Below, in pieces: positions 1 through 10,157 of a stretch of DNA of 64,000 nt; position 1 is the first letter of the stretch; each line of letters opens with the position of its first letter. A program made the translations under genes and the position numbers. The stretch comes from Karstenula rhodostoma CBS 690.94 (Eukaryota; Ascomycota; Dothideomycetes; Pleosporales; Didymosphaeriaceae), in assembly GCA_010093485.1 (NCBI GenBank), contig MU001498.1, forward strand, positions 1,565,126 through 1,629,125, given 5' to 3'. The notes below the pieces were generated by a model. It did no database searches. It saw only the letters and a program-made list of their open reading frames with translations, and was not told the DNA's origin.

Positions 1-962
1 GGGATGCCATAGTCACATATCTCTGACACCGGTAAGCGACCGTGCTCACAAAGACCAAGAAGCCCGTATATTTTGTCCCGGGGGTTAGTGGCCTGCCGCA
101 AGCGATATCGATGGATCATCTCGAAGAGGTCGTCGAAGCGATGCCTCGCCAGATTAAGCCATGTCACATGTGTCATGAGGTTTCTGAGAATTTGCATGCC
201 AGCGAAATACTGATCAATCATGTCGCTGAGCGGCTGTGGGCGGTTGAACACCCAAGCTTCCCTGGCCTGCTGTAGAGTGGACCACGATATCTCAAATGGG
301 CCCCACTGCAATGCCACATGCTCTGGCAACGCTGCTTCTTGCACCGTCCAGATGCGCATCCACCATGCGTTCTCATCAGGACCTATGTTTTTCAAAGCTT
401 CGACAGCTGCTCCGAAGACATCAGGAAAGGTCGGTGGAAGGGGCTCAGCATGCGGATCTTGCGCACGACTTGCTGCGGCCATGTACTGGATGAGCTGCAC
501 AGCAGCATCGGCATCTGCCAACATATCGTCCCTCACTTCGCCCATCCAGGCAATGCAGCGAGAACATTTCGTGTAGATGATAGACATGAGCTGGACCTGG
601 TCCGCTTTCTCCTCGAGGTTCTGCTGGTTAATGCAAATTTGGTCAACCCACAAGAGCCTATCGCGATCAGGTAGTTGCAGCTGACGCAGCGCGCCGCTGA
701 GTGAGCGAGAGATTTCGATGCGGTGACCGGAGACAAGGATGGGCACTTGATCCGTCACAGAGCCCCATACGTAGGAGATCGTTTCATACTGGGGGAGTTT
801 TCCCAGTGATACCACTTGAATAGTGCATTCGAAGAGATCCGTCGTATCGGCTTCGGAAGGAGCGGGCGGGATTCTCAGAATGCGTATGTTCGGAGGACTC
901 AAGTAGAGCTCCCCACGCTTGTTGTTATGTAGGGGAGGTAGCATTGGATACCAATCTGACAT
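1..962 (-). CDS. HET-domain (heterokaryon incompatibility) protein, 3' part cut by window edge
   Basis: About 320 residues are visible, uninterrupted from an ATG at 962 to the left edge. Landmarks in order are YETISYVWG (about residue 58), LLWVDQICINQ, the run EKADQVQLMSIIYTKC, WMRIWTVQEAAL and RDKIYGLLGL. These are the signature blocks of the HET domain (PF06985). HET proteins act in non-self recognition and trigger cell death when unlike hyphae fuse; most family members have no known partner. No intron is needed in the visible part. The gene is divergent from the PAP2 gene at 1542, with about 580 bp between them. A second domain after the HET domain cannot be judged because the C-terminus lies outside the window. 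Confidence 0.93.
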   Translation of the reverse strand, partial: MSDWYPMLPPLHNNKRGELYLSPPNIRILRIPPAPSEADTTDLFECTIQVVSLGKLPQYETISYVWGSVTDQVPILVSGHRIEISRSLSGALRQLQLPDRDRLLWVDQICINQQNLEEKADQVQLMSIIYTKCSRCIAWMGEVRDDMLADADAAVQLIQYMAAASRAQDPHAEPLPPTFPDVFGAAVEALKNIGPDENAWWMRIWTVQEAALPEHVALQWGPFEISWSTLQQAREAWVFNRPQPLSDMIDQYFAGMQILRNLMTHVTWLNLARHRFDDLFEMIHRYRLRQATNPRDKIYGLLGLCEHGRLPVSEICDYGI

Positions 963-1541
963 AGCTGGAGTGGGATGGCTAGCGTTCGTGCGTAGAGATG
1001 CTGACTTTTCGGATGGTTGTGAACGACGTGTCGCTTCGGTGCAGCAGCCCATGTGGTCTGATGGCCGCCTGGCCCCCACCTTATATATGGGAACACTGTT
1101 GTCCATTCGGCCCCACCTTAAGCATGCTGTCTTGTGGATTCGATACAGGTACCGCGAGTGCATCGCCACGAAGGATGCCGCTTTCCATAAGCTGCATCGA
1201 TATCGATTTGGCGGATTTTAGAGCCGCCATAGTGACAAAGGCGCCTCGCAAGGATACTACGTAATGGTAGTGGAATGGAAGCCTGGGAAGTTTCGGTTTG
1301 GTTGTTCCAAGATGGCAAGGATTCGTACTCTGAGGGGATGTGGTTGCTGATGAGCGCCAACAAGCACGCGGTGGGCGGTGCAAGCGCATCGGTCAAAACG
1401 CGCGTCTATGCCAATATAGGATTAGCGTCTGCACCCCTGCAACTGAGAGTTGCGGAGTTACAGCACCTCCGGGAATGCCACGCCACAACGCGTGTCCTCC
1501 TACATTCGCGCAATGTTTTACACTCGTTAGGGTTTTTCAAT
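963..1541. promoter_or_regulatory. Divergent intergenic region, HET gene / PAP2 gene
   Basis: These 579 bp separate the ATGs of two divergent genes, so both promoters and 5' leaders must lie here. Small ORFs are present but have no recognisable product. I see no clear TATA box near either start. Confidence 0.5.
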
Positions 1542-2647
1542 ATGCCTGCTCCTGCGGGTTCTTCAAACAGGCGGAACACACCCCTTACCCAGTCTCCAGG
1601 CTTTTTAGGGGCTGCAGCGCGCTTTTGGCAGGTATGCAAGGTCGTGCGTTGTAAAGGTGGCCGTTGCTAATTGTGTGCTCAGCGCTCGTATGCATCCGAT
1701 TATGTCGGTCTCGCTATCTTGATCGCGGGATGGATAGTAGTATGTATCAACCGCAAGAGGTAAGAGAGCATGGCTGACCTGATCAGCTCCAATTGCACGG
1801 CGAGCCCTTTCACCGCATGTTTTCCCTCGACAACCTCGCTATACAGTACCCACACGCTGAAGTGGAGCGTGTATCAGTTAGTACGTTGCCCTCTCTTCAC
1901 CCCAAATATATACATTCTGATCCGTCTCCAGCATGGCTCTTCGTATACGCAGGCGCGATTCCGCTCGGCATCCTCGCAGCTTGGTCCCTCGTAGTTCGCC
2001 CAGGCACGCATAAATCACACGTAACCATCCTCGGATGGTTCATCTCTCTGATTCTTACACTCTTTATTACGGACCTTGTCAAGAACGCCGTCGGACGACC
2101 GCGACCCGACCTCATCGCAAGATGCAAGCCCGAGCCAGGCACACCGGACCACCAGCTCGTCACATACAAGGTCTGCACGGAGGAGGACCATCACGTACTA
2201 CATGACGGATGGCGCAGCTTTCCATCGGGACACAGCAGCTTCGCATTCAGTGGGCTGGGCTATTTGGCGCTGTTCCTGGCTGGCCAATGTCATGTCTTCA
2301 GGCCGCGAACCGACCTCGCGCGAATGTTGCTCGCGCTTGCGCCTCTGCTAGGTGCTGCGCTCATTGCCATCTCGCGATGCGAAGATTACCGACACGATGT
2401 TTACGATGTTACGACGGGCTCTTTGCTGGGTACCCTGGTCGCTTATTACACGTATAGGAGGTACTATCCCCCACTGAGGCATAGCAAGTGCGCGACGCCG
2501 TATCCGAATCCTGGGGATTCTACGACTGGATTCAGTAAACTGAAAGATGAGGAAGAACGGATTAGTGGTGCTGGCGAGTTCGAGTTGGAGGATATTGATG
2601 AAGGGGATGAAGAGGGCGAAAGCAGGCCACTGAACACGAGGAGATGA
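1542..2647 (+). CDS. PAP2-family lipid phosphate phosphatase (LPP/DPP1-like)
   Basis: Proposed exons are 1542-1631, 1683-1739 and 1787-2647 (335 aa). The first intron starts GTATGC and has a GCTAAT branch; the second starts GTATGT; all junctions are in phase. Exons 1-2 supply the first membrane segment (SYASDYVGLAILIAGWIV), which is missing if only the long 3' ORF is read. The three PAP2 motifs are present: KNAVGRPRPD near residue 147, FPSGHSS near 193 and SRCEDYRHDVYD near 245, with the catalytic His in the last. Around six membrane segments and an acidic cytosolic tail are expected. The family dephosphorylates phosphatidate, diacylglycerol pyrophosphate and related lipids in internal membranes. 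The substrate cannot be told from sequence. The gene looks intact. Confidence 0.9.
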
Positions 2648-2870
2648 ATTGACACGCTGCGAGCTAGACTAATGCACGCACATCGAAGTAGATCAAATGC
2701 ACAATTGTTTCATTCCTCGCACCACGACTTTTCTGGCACTCGGAATTTTTTCGCAACGGTTAGGAGCGCGGCGAACCGATTCATCCAAACCAAGACTCTA
2801 CACAATGCGTGATCATATCGATATACGTATACACGATAAAAATCTAGGACTATCCTCCCTCGGGTGTCGG

Positions 2871-5800
2871 TTACTCATCTATTGCCAAACTATGCTCAAT
2901 GTCGTCCTGTGCATTCATCGCCCGAGAGAATACTTTGATACCGTCCGAGCACGACCACGAAAGGATAATGGGGTGGTTGTTATTGTCGTTAGCCCTGTCG
3001 CGAAGGTAGCGACCGAAACCGGATAGTGTTGTCTCACGCGTCATGTTAGATGAGTACTTCCGCCTTAAATTGTAAAACCCATTCTGACGCCGCAACTTAT
3101 GCTGCGACTTCAGTCCCACCAGATGGACTGGCAACCTTGTAGGTAACGGGCCTCTCTTGGAGATACCATCTCTCTCTCCGCCAAGCTCCATCAAAGTCGA
3201 AGCTTGATTACCATGTCTGTCGAGTGAAACACTAACAAGTCTTGTTGATTGGTTCGGCGGCTTCTTGGAGTATGGGTGTGGTTGATGTAGATCGAGGACG
3301 TGCTCCACGCGGCTATGGTCGTGCGTAAAACCGGATAGGAGAGACTCGTGCTGCAACTCTGAGCTTCTGAACTTCTTATATCCCACATTAGAGTGCATCT
3401 CTTCAGTGATGCCATTCTCATATCTATGGAGGTCGAATATGTGAGGTTCCGGCAGGCGCTGTCGTTTCCTAGACTCAGGAGTATCAGGTACGACAACAGT
3501 ATCTTGCGTCGAAAAGGTTGTAGATGATGGCGAGCTACTAGGTGTGGATTCTACTGTTGTAATCGTGCTGTTACGAGTAGAGATATCGCCATCAAATAAT
3601 GAAGAGTCTTCGCAACCTCGCTGGATGGCGATGGCAGGAAGCTGTATGTTTTCCTGACTATAGAGGCCCGAGATCTTGGATGCTGGTATGCGTGGACTTT
3701 TCATCTTATCTATTTGACTCGACCTAAAATGGCCAAAAATCACTGCTCCTTGATCAACGATGTGTTCTGGAGGTACTATCGTGGTGGTTGTAGACTTCGA
3801 TAGTATTTTCTGGAGACGATTGCATCGACATGACACCAGTTTTGACTCTATACAAGAATTAAAGAGCATTGAGCTGCCCTGGTGCCATTGGAGCTTCGAT
3901 GCTGATGAGGTGAGTATTTCCGGTATAATGGACACCCTGCCCTTTCGTACAGTCGTTTCAGTATGGGAGTACCTGTCGCTAAGTAGTCTTTCCTTTTGAA
4001 TACACAACGCCAAGATCGACAGAGGTTGTTGTTTCTTTGCTCAACAGTGGGTAGAATAACGTCTTCAAAGCCATTTGCAAGAAGAACTAGCGCATTAATG
4101 TCTCGAGAAAGACGAGGCCAGCCGCTATTTGTGTCAAGCAGCTTTGTTTGCTTTTGTCGAAATGGTGAGTGTTGTTTTACAACCGCCCTGAACTTAAAGC
4201 CGTCGAGAACGTGCGCCCACGTGCTTTTCATGGTATATCCAGGAGAACTTTGTTCCCTTACAGTATTCTCTGTGACGAGAAAGTCGAGCAGCGACCAGAT
4301 ATTTGCTATCTCCGTGTTTAATGTGTGTCCTTCATCGTTAGATAATTTGATCGACATATTCTTCAAAAGCACCTCTTTGGCGGATGGATGGACTCCAATG
4401 TTTGTGTCGAGCGTGATGCGTTTTCTATCAACTTCGAAGGGCTCTAACCGATGCTGGCATTGTATAATATGAAGCATGACCTCTGATGCGGGTACAAGCC
4501 AGCCCCGTCGTTCAACTGTATCGTAAAGTACGATTGGCGTCTTCTCCGCCCAAGTGACGATATTTCGGTAGGGACCGTCCCGTTTGAAATGGCATTTACT
4601 ATCTGTCATACCAAATTCGAAGTCCAAAGCTGCTATGCTGAAATGTTGGAACCTAAGAGAGGCTTTAGAACACTTGATCGAAGATAATTTGTCGGCGGCC
4701 GTCGAGTAGAAAATGTTCTCGTAGTTTGCTAAGTCGGACCCCAAACGCGATTGAGAAACCGAGCACTAGCCTATAATGTGACGGCATGTTTTCAAGTTAT
4801 TAAGACTCACTTCATCTAGCAAAGCTCGGGGTCCATATCGTGACAGGCCTTCCTGGTATGAGAGTGGCGTATCTGGGTCCGCACTAGAAACGGCGTGCCA
4901 CTGGATTCGATCACTTTTTTTCTGGATCGGGACAAATATATGAGAGAAACCTTTTATTATAGCCCTACTCTGGAATTCGACCGCGTGTTGTACACCAGAA
5001 AGCCCTGCCAGTAGCTCTACAGCTATTTCCAAGCCTATTTCGCCTGCGCTGTCCGGAATGGGGAAGCTGGCTGTAATGACGGCACTAGAGAATAATGGCA
5101 GCTAACACGCTTTTTCGGTAGCTTGCAGCTTCTGATGCTTGATATTGATACAGATAGCAATACCGATGTCGACATGATTATCTGATAAATAATGGATAGA
5201 AAAAAGGCTAGGCTTTGCATAGGCAACTTGGTCACCAAACGGTGAGATGCTCAAAGCTGACCGAAGCCAGGTAAGCTGCTGTGCTAACTTTATTATAAAG
5301 TCACTGTTGCCTTCAACAATGACTCTTAATTGTCCAGTAGGGTGACTTATGATACAAACCTCCCTTCCATGACTAGGGATAACTGTGACGAAGTTATTTG
5401 GCATTCTTAAAAGCAAGTTGCTTATATATACCAACCTTTGGCCACTGGGTTTGACTCCTTGTTTGCGTGTCGTAGAAAAACATCTAAAGCTTCCACTAAT
5501 ACTAGTCCTGTCGCAGGCCATGTTTGGGTTATGTACTTTTTGCACGTCGTGGCTTGTGCATAGAGCGCAGAACCAGTAAGAATAATTACCGGCCCAACGG
5601 AAGGCAAATTTTTCCCATAACGCTCGCGCATATCTTTTAACACGTCCCATTCCAAGTGATATTGGCGTACGTGGCCCAAATACTCTTGCTTCAAGACGGA
5701 TCGAATGCTTTTCATTTGAGACATGTCGTCGCGATAAAAAGTTCGTCGTACCTCCAAGGCCATCCGGTCAAAGGCATCACAAGACACCAATTTCCTGAGA

Positions 5801-6330
5801 ACTGATACGTGTTCTGCCCAAAGTCAGTAAAGGCACTAAGTGATAGATCCTAGCAGAAGTGTACACGTATAGATAGTAAGAATCAGAGAGTTTTAACTTC
5901 TGGACCATGCCCCGCATGGAAAATGAGCTTCTATACTTACCCGAGATTTGGTCTATGTCGTAAAGGTCCGACAATGAGTCTGAGTTCTGCTTCTGTACCG
6001 ATTCGTCTTGGTCCAGGTACCCCGGGCCAAGCCCCACCTGAAAAAAGAGCTCCGTGTCTTCGCCTACGTTGTTCAAAAACCTCAAATGCGAACGCGGAGC
6101 GGCGGGTACCGACATGAGATATCTTAGAAAGTAATCAGTGACTTTGCGTTGATGGTGTTGAATCAAATTGGCTGCTCAGTACAGCACCTCGTGAAACTCA
6201 TCGGGGCCATTAGGCAGCGCTGGCTCAGGCTTTGAGGCCACCTCTTCCACAAACTCACTCAAAAGTAAGCCCAACTGATCTTCGATTTCTTCGTGCACTC
6301 GAGTCGACAGAGTATACTTAGCCTAATGCT
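2871..6330 (-). CDS. Large multi-exon fungal protein of unknown function (possibly damaged)
   Basis: Coding-like blocks on the minus strand run from about 6330 (KYTLSTRVHEEIEDQL) through 6166-5940, 5790-5420, 5650-5102, 5032-4766 and 4744-3850 to a stop at 2871-2873. An intron starting GTAAGTATAG follows the block ending DLYDIDQIS. Phrases such as EIAVELLAGLSG, IIKGFSHIFVP, GPRALLDEVSLN, KTPIVLYDTVERRGWLVPASEV and DYLATGTPILKRLY have the feel of a large hypothetical protein family I have met in filamentous ascomycetes, often in accessory regions; its function is unknown to me. The last ~380 residues are low-complexity, rich in Ser/Thr/Pro/His. The 5' end is not resolved. Near 3915 the homologous-looking frame changes without an obvious intron, so a frameshift is possible. 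Exon limits are approximate. Confidence 0.5.
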
Positions 6331-6439
6331 GAGCCCCCGATCGCTCAAGGAGTGCATCCCCGAAAAATGATATGAGTACTTGGGAAAAATCCTGCGCCCT
6401 ACTCGAACCCTTCGACAGGGTTGGATTAGGAGACTTCGT

Positions 6440-6842
6440 AAGTCTGCTGTCTATCAAAAAGGCATACCAGCCGACGTCCTACTTGAGGGATTAGCACTGA
6501 CGAGCATCGAAATGCGAACTATAGAAAGAGACGTAGGCCTTACGTTGAGGCTATTCCATTGTGTCGTCATTGTTGGGATCGCTGTACCTGGAGGCGTCAC
6601 GTTAGTGTACGACAACTTCGCACCAGTCCTTTCCACGTCTACGCACCGATCACATTCGTGTCGAGCGCAACCATTAGAGCTGACAACATGAGAGATACTG
6701 TCAATGATGCCAAACACGAGCCGTGCGGGTACGTCTCTTCGACCTGTGCATCTTCGCGCACCGCTTCATCGTGCGCTGCCTGTGCGCTCTGCTCCTGCTC
6801 TTCCTTCGTGTGGGCTGCCTGGCCAACGCCAACTGACGCCAT
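6440..6842 (-). pseudogene. 5' remnant of an MFS drug/toxin-efflux type transporter (DHA2-like)
   Basis: An ATG at 6842 opens a hydrophilic tail, then YPHGSCLASLTVSLMLSALM and VALDTNVIG, the first helix of a DHA2-type major facilitator. Splicing 6588-6646 (branch CACTAACG) in phase adds TAIPTMTTQWNSLN. Splicing 6479-6543 (branch TGCTAAT) in phase adds DVGWYA, exactly the loop that precedes helix 2 (family: DVGWYGSAYLL). Homology then stops: the next residues do not form helix 2, and the remaining 12-13 helices are absent from the window. This is the first ~85-90 residues of a ~550-residue transporter with intact early splice sites, so truncation looks recent. The adjoining sequence belongs to the unknown gene below. 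Confidence 0.72.
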
Positions 6843-6956
6843 ATTCTTATCGAGGGTTGGTGGGCTGTAGAGCGTGCTCGAGGTTGAGGTGAGGTCGCGC
6901 CACGAGAGGACCGTGCGTCGAGGTATCCAGGGCAGCGGCGGGGGCATGTATGCTAA

Positions 6957-6962
6957 TATAAA
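6957..6962 (+). promoter_or_regulatory. TATA-like box of the decayed lipase gene
   Basis: TATAAA sits 63 bp before the ATG at 7025, a usual distance for a fungal TATA box. This is inference from position only. Confidence 0.4.
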
Positions 6963-7024
6963 TCCAACGCCCGCCGTGCCACACCCACAACAGCGTTACA
7001 CAGAAGCTCTCGGACTCCATAAAA

Positions 7025-8371
7025 ATGGCCGCAAGCACACTTGCTGCTTTCTTCACCTGGGTCCTAACAACATTCACTCTGTGGCTCGGTATGACTACAG
7101 ACGCTTCAGCGCAGCTTCCGGCCCTTCCAAGCGTCATCCAGGATGCGTTGCAATGGGACAAACAGCAATGAGTTGACGGAAATGTCTCAAAGGCGGACTC
7201 CTTCTACACAGCCCCCACCAACTCGTCAAGTGCGGCTCCCGGGACCTTGTTAAAGCTAGAAGAGACTACGAACACCTCGCTCTACACCCTACCACCGTCC
7301 ACTGCGCTGTCGCGCTTCATCTACCAGTCCGACACTGAATGGCTCTTGTGTGCCTGTATCTGGTTACATTCTGTGGCCATACTCCCCGCGGGAGAGTACA
7401 GATGGATACCAGGTGGTTGCCTGGGCCCACGGGACGAGCGGCCTTGCTCCCAATTCCGCGCCCTCACACCACAAGAACCTGTGGCAGCACTATCTGGCGC
7501 CTTTCAACCTCACGTTCCAGGGTTACGTCGTCGTCGCTACCGACTACGCGGGTCTCGGCGTTGGCACAACTGCATCTGGCGAGCCTATTCTGCACGAGTA
7601 TCTTGCATCACCAGCGCAGGCGAACGACGTCATATACTCTGTACAAGCGGCGCGGGAGGCATTCCCACATCTGGGCAAGGGTTTGTCGTGCTTGGCCAGT
7701 CGCAGGGTGGCGGGGCTGCATGAGCAGTCGCACAACGACAAGTTACAAAGCCGGTGGATGGCCATCTCGGTGCGATTGCTGTGTCGCCAGTGACGAGCAT
7801 ACTGGAAGAGCCTGAGCCCATACGATCGATCATGGAGCTCGGTGTCTTGCCCTCAGTTGCGTCGTACTTCCCTGAGCTCGACCCAGCCGACGTGGCCACG
7901 CCCGAGGGTCTTCAGCGCACTGCGCTCGTGCGCGTCCTCGAAGCACCCACATCGACACTCGTTGCGCTGGCTATGGGGGCGGAACTACTGCAGCCGGGAT
8001 GGCCCGATAACGTTCACATCCAGCAGTATCAAGACCTCATTCGCAACGGCGGCAGGACTACTGCCAAGCCCCTGCTCATTATCAAGGGCGAGGCAGATTC
8101 CAACCTGGCGTATCACGTCGCAGAAGCCGCATTCAAAAAGACGTTGGAGAAGTTTCCCGACGCGCCGATCGCGTTCTTCAGCCTGCCGGGCGTCTCGCAC
8201 GATCCGGCGCTAACGGCATCCCAGCGGCTTTGGATGGATTGGATCACGGATAGATTTGCGGGTAAGTATGTATCTGCAGATCGTGGGGGCCGGGAACTGC
8301 AGGTCAGAGCAGCGCGGTCCTTGGGTGCTTATCAGGCTGAGCTCAATTGGTATCTTGGAAATGTGACGTAG
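7025..8371 (+). pseudogene. Secretory lipase (LIP family) pseudogene
   Basis: The ATG at 7025 starts a signal peptide (MAASTLAAFF...DASA), followed by TGA at 7169-7171 in frame. The frame stays open to about 7337 (SRFIYQSDT), then continues in another frame at NGSCVPVSGYILWPYSPRE, through VVAWAHGTSGL and GYVVVATDYAGLG, to FPHLGKG near 7680. It returns to the first frame at GFVVLGQSQGGGAA, where GQSQG holds the catalytic Ser. A second TGA lies at 7721-7723 where Trp would fit, then the rest reads cleanly to TAG at 8369-8371, including GEADSNLAY (acid) and LPGVSHDP (His). This is the fold and order of fungal secreted lipases (PF03583). Two stops and two frameshifts in otherwise well-kept codons point to recent inactivation, or less likely to assembly errors. 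Confidence 0.87.
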
Positions 8372-8960
8372 TTCTACCAGACGGGTTGATAGATCGGATC
8401 ATAGTTTGGCTTGCATGTACATGATACTTATGTACATAGATGAGCTACACACTCGCCGGACTTCGGGCTTTCTGTTGACGGCATCTGGACGGAGCATTGC
8501 ACGAGCTTGATAGCCTGTGAATTCGAAGCACCACAAGCTTCCCTAGATCTTGAAGATGGAATAAGGATTGGGCTACGACGACGTAAAACACTGGGAGCAG
8601 TGGATACGAAGAGGTCGGACCTGAATCCCTCTACGGCCTTTGCAGTTGGAGATTGCCAAACAGGGCTTCTTGGTTCCATGCGCTTCATAGACGACCGAAG
8701 GTCATCGTTCAATCGTAATGGTATATATGTAGTATCGGGTGGTTTGGGTGACTTAGGCAAATGTATCGCGTGTTTCCTTGCCAGCATGGCGCTGGGGCTT
8801 ACTTGGTCAGAAGCCTTTGTATCTCCCACTGAAGAGGGCCTGGTGACCCATGGATAAGAAGAACAGAGTGATTACAAATTCATTCATACTACTTTAGTCT
8901 TTCTACTAACTCATGTTACCTCGCCTTCCCTTCCCACCCCAACACCACCTATTATCTCTT
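8372..8960. other. Intergenic region, no supported gene
   Basis: These 589 bp lie between the lipase pseudogene end and the SDR gene end. A 133-codon minus-strand frame covers 8428-8829 but is rich in Ser/Arg/Pro, has no recognisable motif, and I do not call it. Confidence 0.5.
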
Positions 8961-9706
8961 CTACTCGTTAATATCAACATCCAACCCTTCCCCGCTCTCG
9001 TAAAACGCATAAGCCTTCTCCGCGATGTTCTTCGGATTTAGGTTCTTGTTCTCGGGTGCTACAACGCCCCCAGCGTTGATCAGTCCCACATGCACACCGC
9101 TTTCCTGAAATGTCAGGTTGAAGCTGTGCACCATGTTCCTCTGGCTCGCCTTGACGAGACTCAGCGAGAGCAGCTGCGGCACGGGTTCCCTGGGGAGGAA
9201 GCTGCTTGTGACGAGGAGACTGGGCTTGGAAGCGGGGTTCGTCTTCTTGAGGTTCTGGAGGCGGGGGAGGGCCCATTGGGCGATGGTGTAGAGGGCGACA
9301 TTTGTTGTATGCGCTTCGTGAGCTGGGTGGGCTATATGGAGGTAAGAAGGGGGGGTACCTTGAAGTCCTCCTCGATCTCCTGGACAGACACGTCTAGGAC
9401 GCCGCTCGGCTTTATTCTTGCGGCGTTGAAGAAGACGACTTCGAGGTCTTCGCCGTGGGTCAGATCGTCGATCTTCTGGAGGGTTGTTGGGATGGAGGAG
9501 GTGTTGGCGAGGTCTAAGCGTAGCGTGTCGACTTTGACGTTGGGGTTGGTTTTGGAGACGAAAGCTGTGTCTTCGGTGGAGAGACGTTGCTCGTTGCGGG
9601 CGAGGAGTATCACGTGGTTGAAGCCGTGGGACGCGAATTCCGCGGAGATGTGGTTCCCAATTCCAGGGCCAGCGCCGAAGGTTACAATTGTGCGGGTTGG
9701 TGTCAT
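8961..9706 (-). CDS. Short-chain dehydrogenase/reductase (SDR), aberrant 3' splice site
   Basis: Exon 1 (9706-9359) encodes a Rossmann start with GAGPGIGNHISAEFA near residue 11 and LEVVFFNAARIKPSG. Exon 2 (9308-8961) encodes NVALYTIAQWALPRLQ, SLLVTSSFLPREP and a C-terminal GLINAGGVV segment. The intervening 50 bp begin GTACCC on the coding strand, but every downstream AG gives the wrong phase. The only join that keeps both exons in frame (DFK then TTNVALYT) ends the intron in AT. The joined protein would be 231 aa, somewhat short for an SDR. The usual SDR Tyr-x3-Lys is not evident: the sequence near that place reads SLSLVKASQRNMV, with Lys but no Tyr. Either a splice-site mutation has damaged the gene or a non-canonical junction is used. 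Confidence 0.72.
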
Positions 9707-10157
9707 CTTGGAGTGGTGCGGGTGTGGTAGGAGGCAGGGATTGAGAAGTAGTAGAATTTGTTGAAGAGTGGAGACTGCTCTCGAGTGACTCTAGACACTT
9801 ATATAGTCGTCCCAGCTCGCGGACTGCCTCCGTTCATCGTCATGTCGTCAGCGTCTACAAACTGGGATCCAACACGAATAATCCATGACCCCGCTGAAGC
9901 TGAGCTTACGAAGCGGGCAAATTTGAGCGATGCATCAATGTAACTATACAATTGTCCCAAAAGAGGAACAACATATGTCTACATTGGTCATAGTAAAGGG
10001 AGTGGAGACAGTGTATGGCGAAGCGTCAGCATACCTGCCGCGCTAACGACTAGCGCTCGCCTTAGTCGTGCCTTCCCGGTTATGTCACCACATATTTCTC
10101 TTACTGTGCACTGCGCATGCACGCCGTCCACTAATTCACCCACGCCAATTGTCAGCC
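9707..10157. promoter_or_regulatory. Divergent intergenic region, SDR / WDR70-like gene
   Basis: This is a 451-bp head-to-head gap. Several short out-of-frame ATGs occur in the last 100 bp before 10158. No in-frame ATG lies upstream of 10158, which supports that start. Confidence 0.5.

Noticed and set aside
7721..7723. RIP as the cause of the stop codons in the lipase and rhodopsin-like genes
   Set aside because: The TGG to TGA changes at 7721 and 18601 would need C to T before a C, not the canonical CpA context, so RIP is not supported by these sites alone.
8428..8829. 133-codon minus-strand frame between lipase pseudogene and SDR gene
   Set aside because: No recognisable motif, biased composition, no supporting splice or start context.
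10068..10157. N-terminal extension of the WDR70-like protein
   Set aside because: Begins at GTG with no ATG and does not resemble the family; ATG 10158 gives the expected N-terminus.
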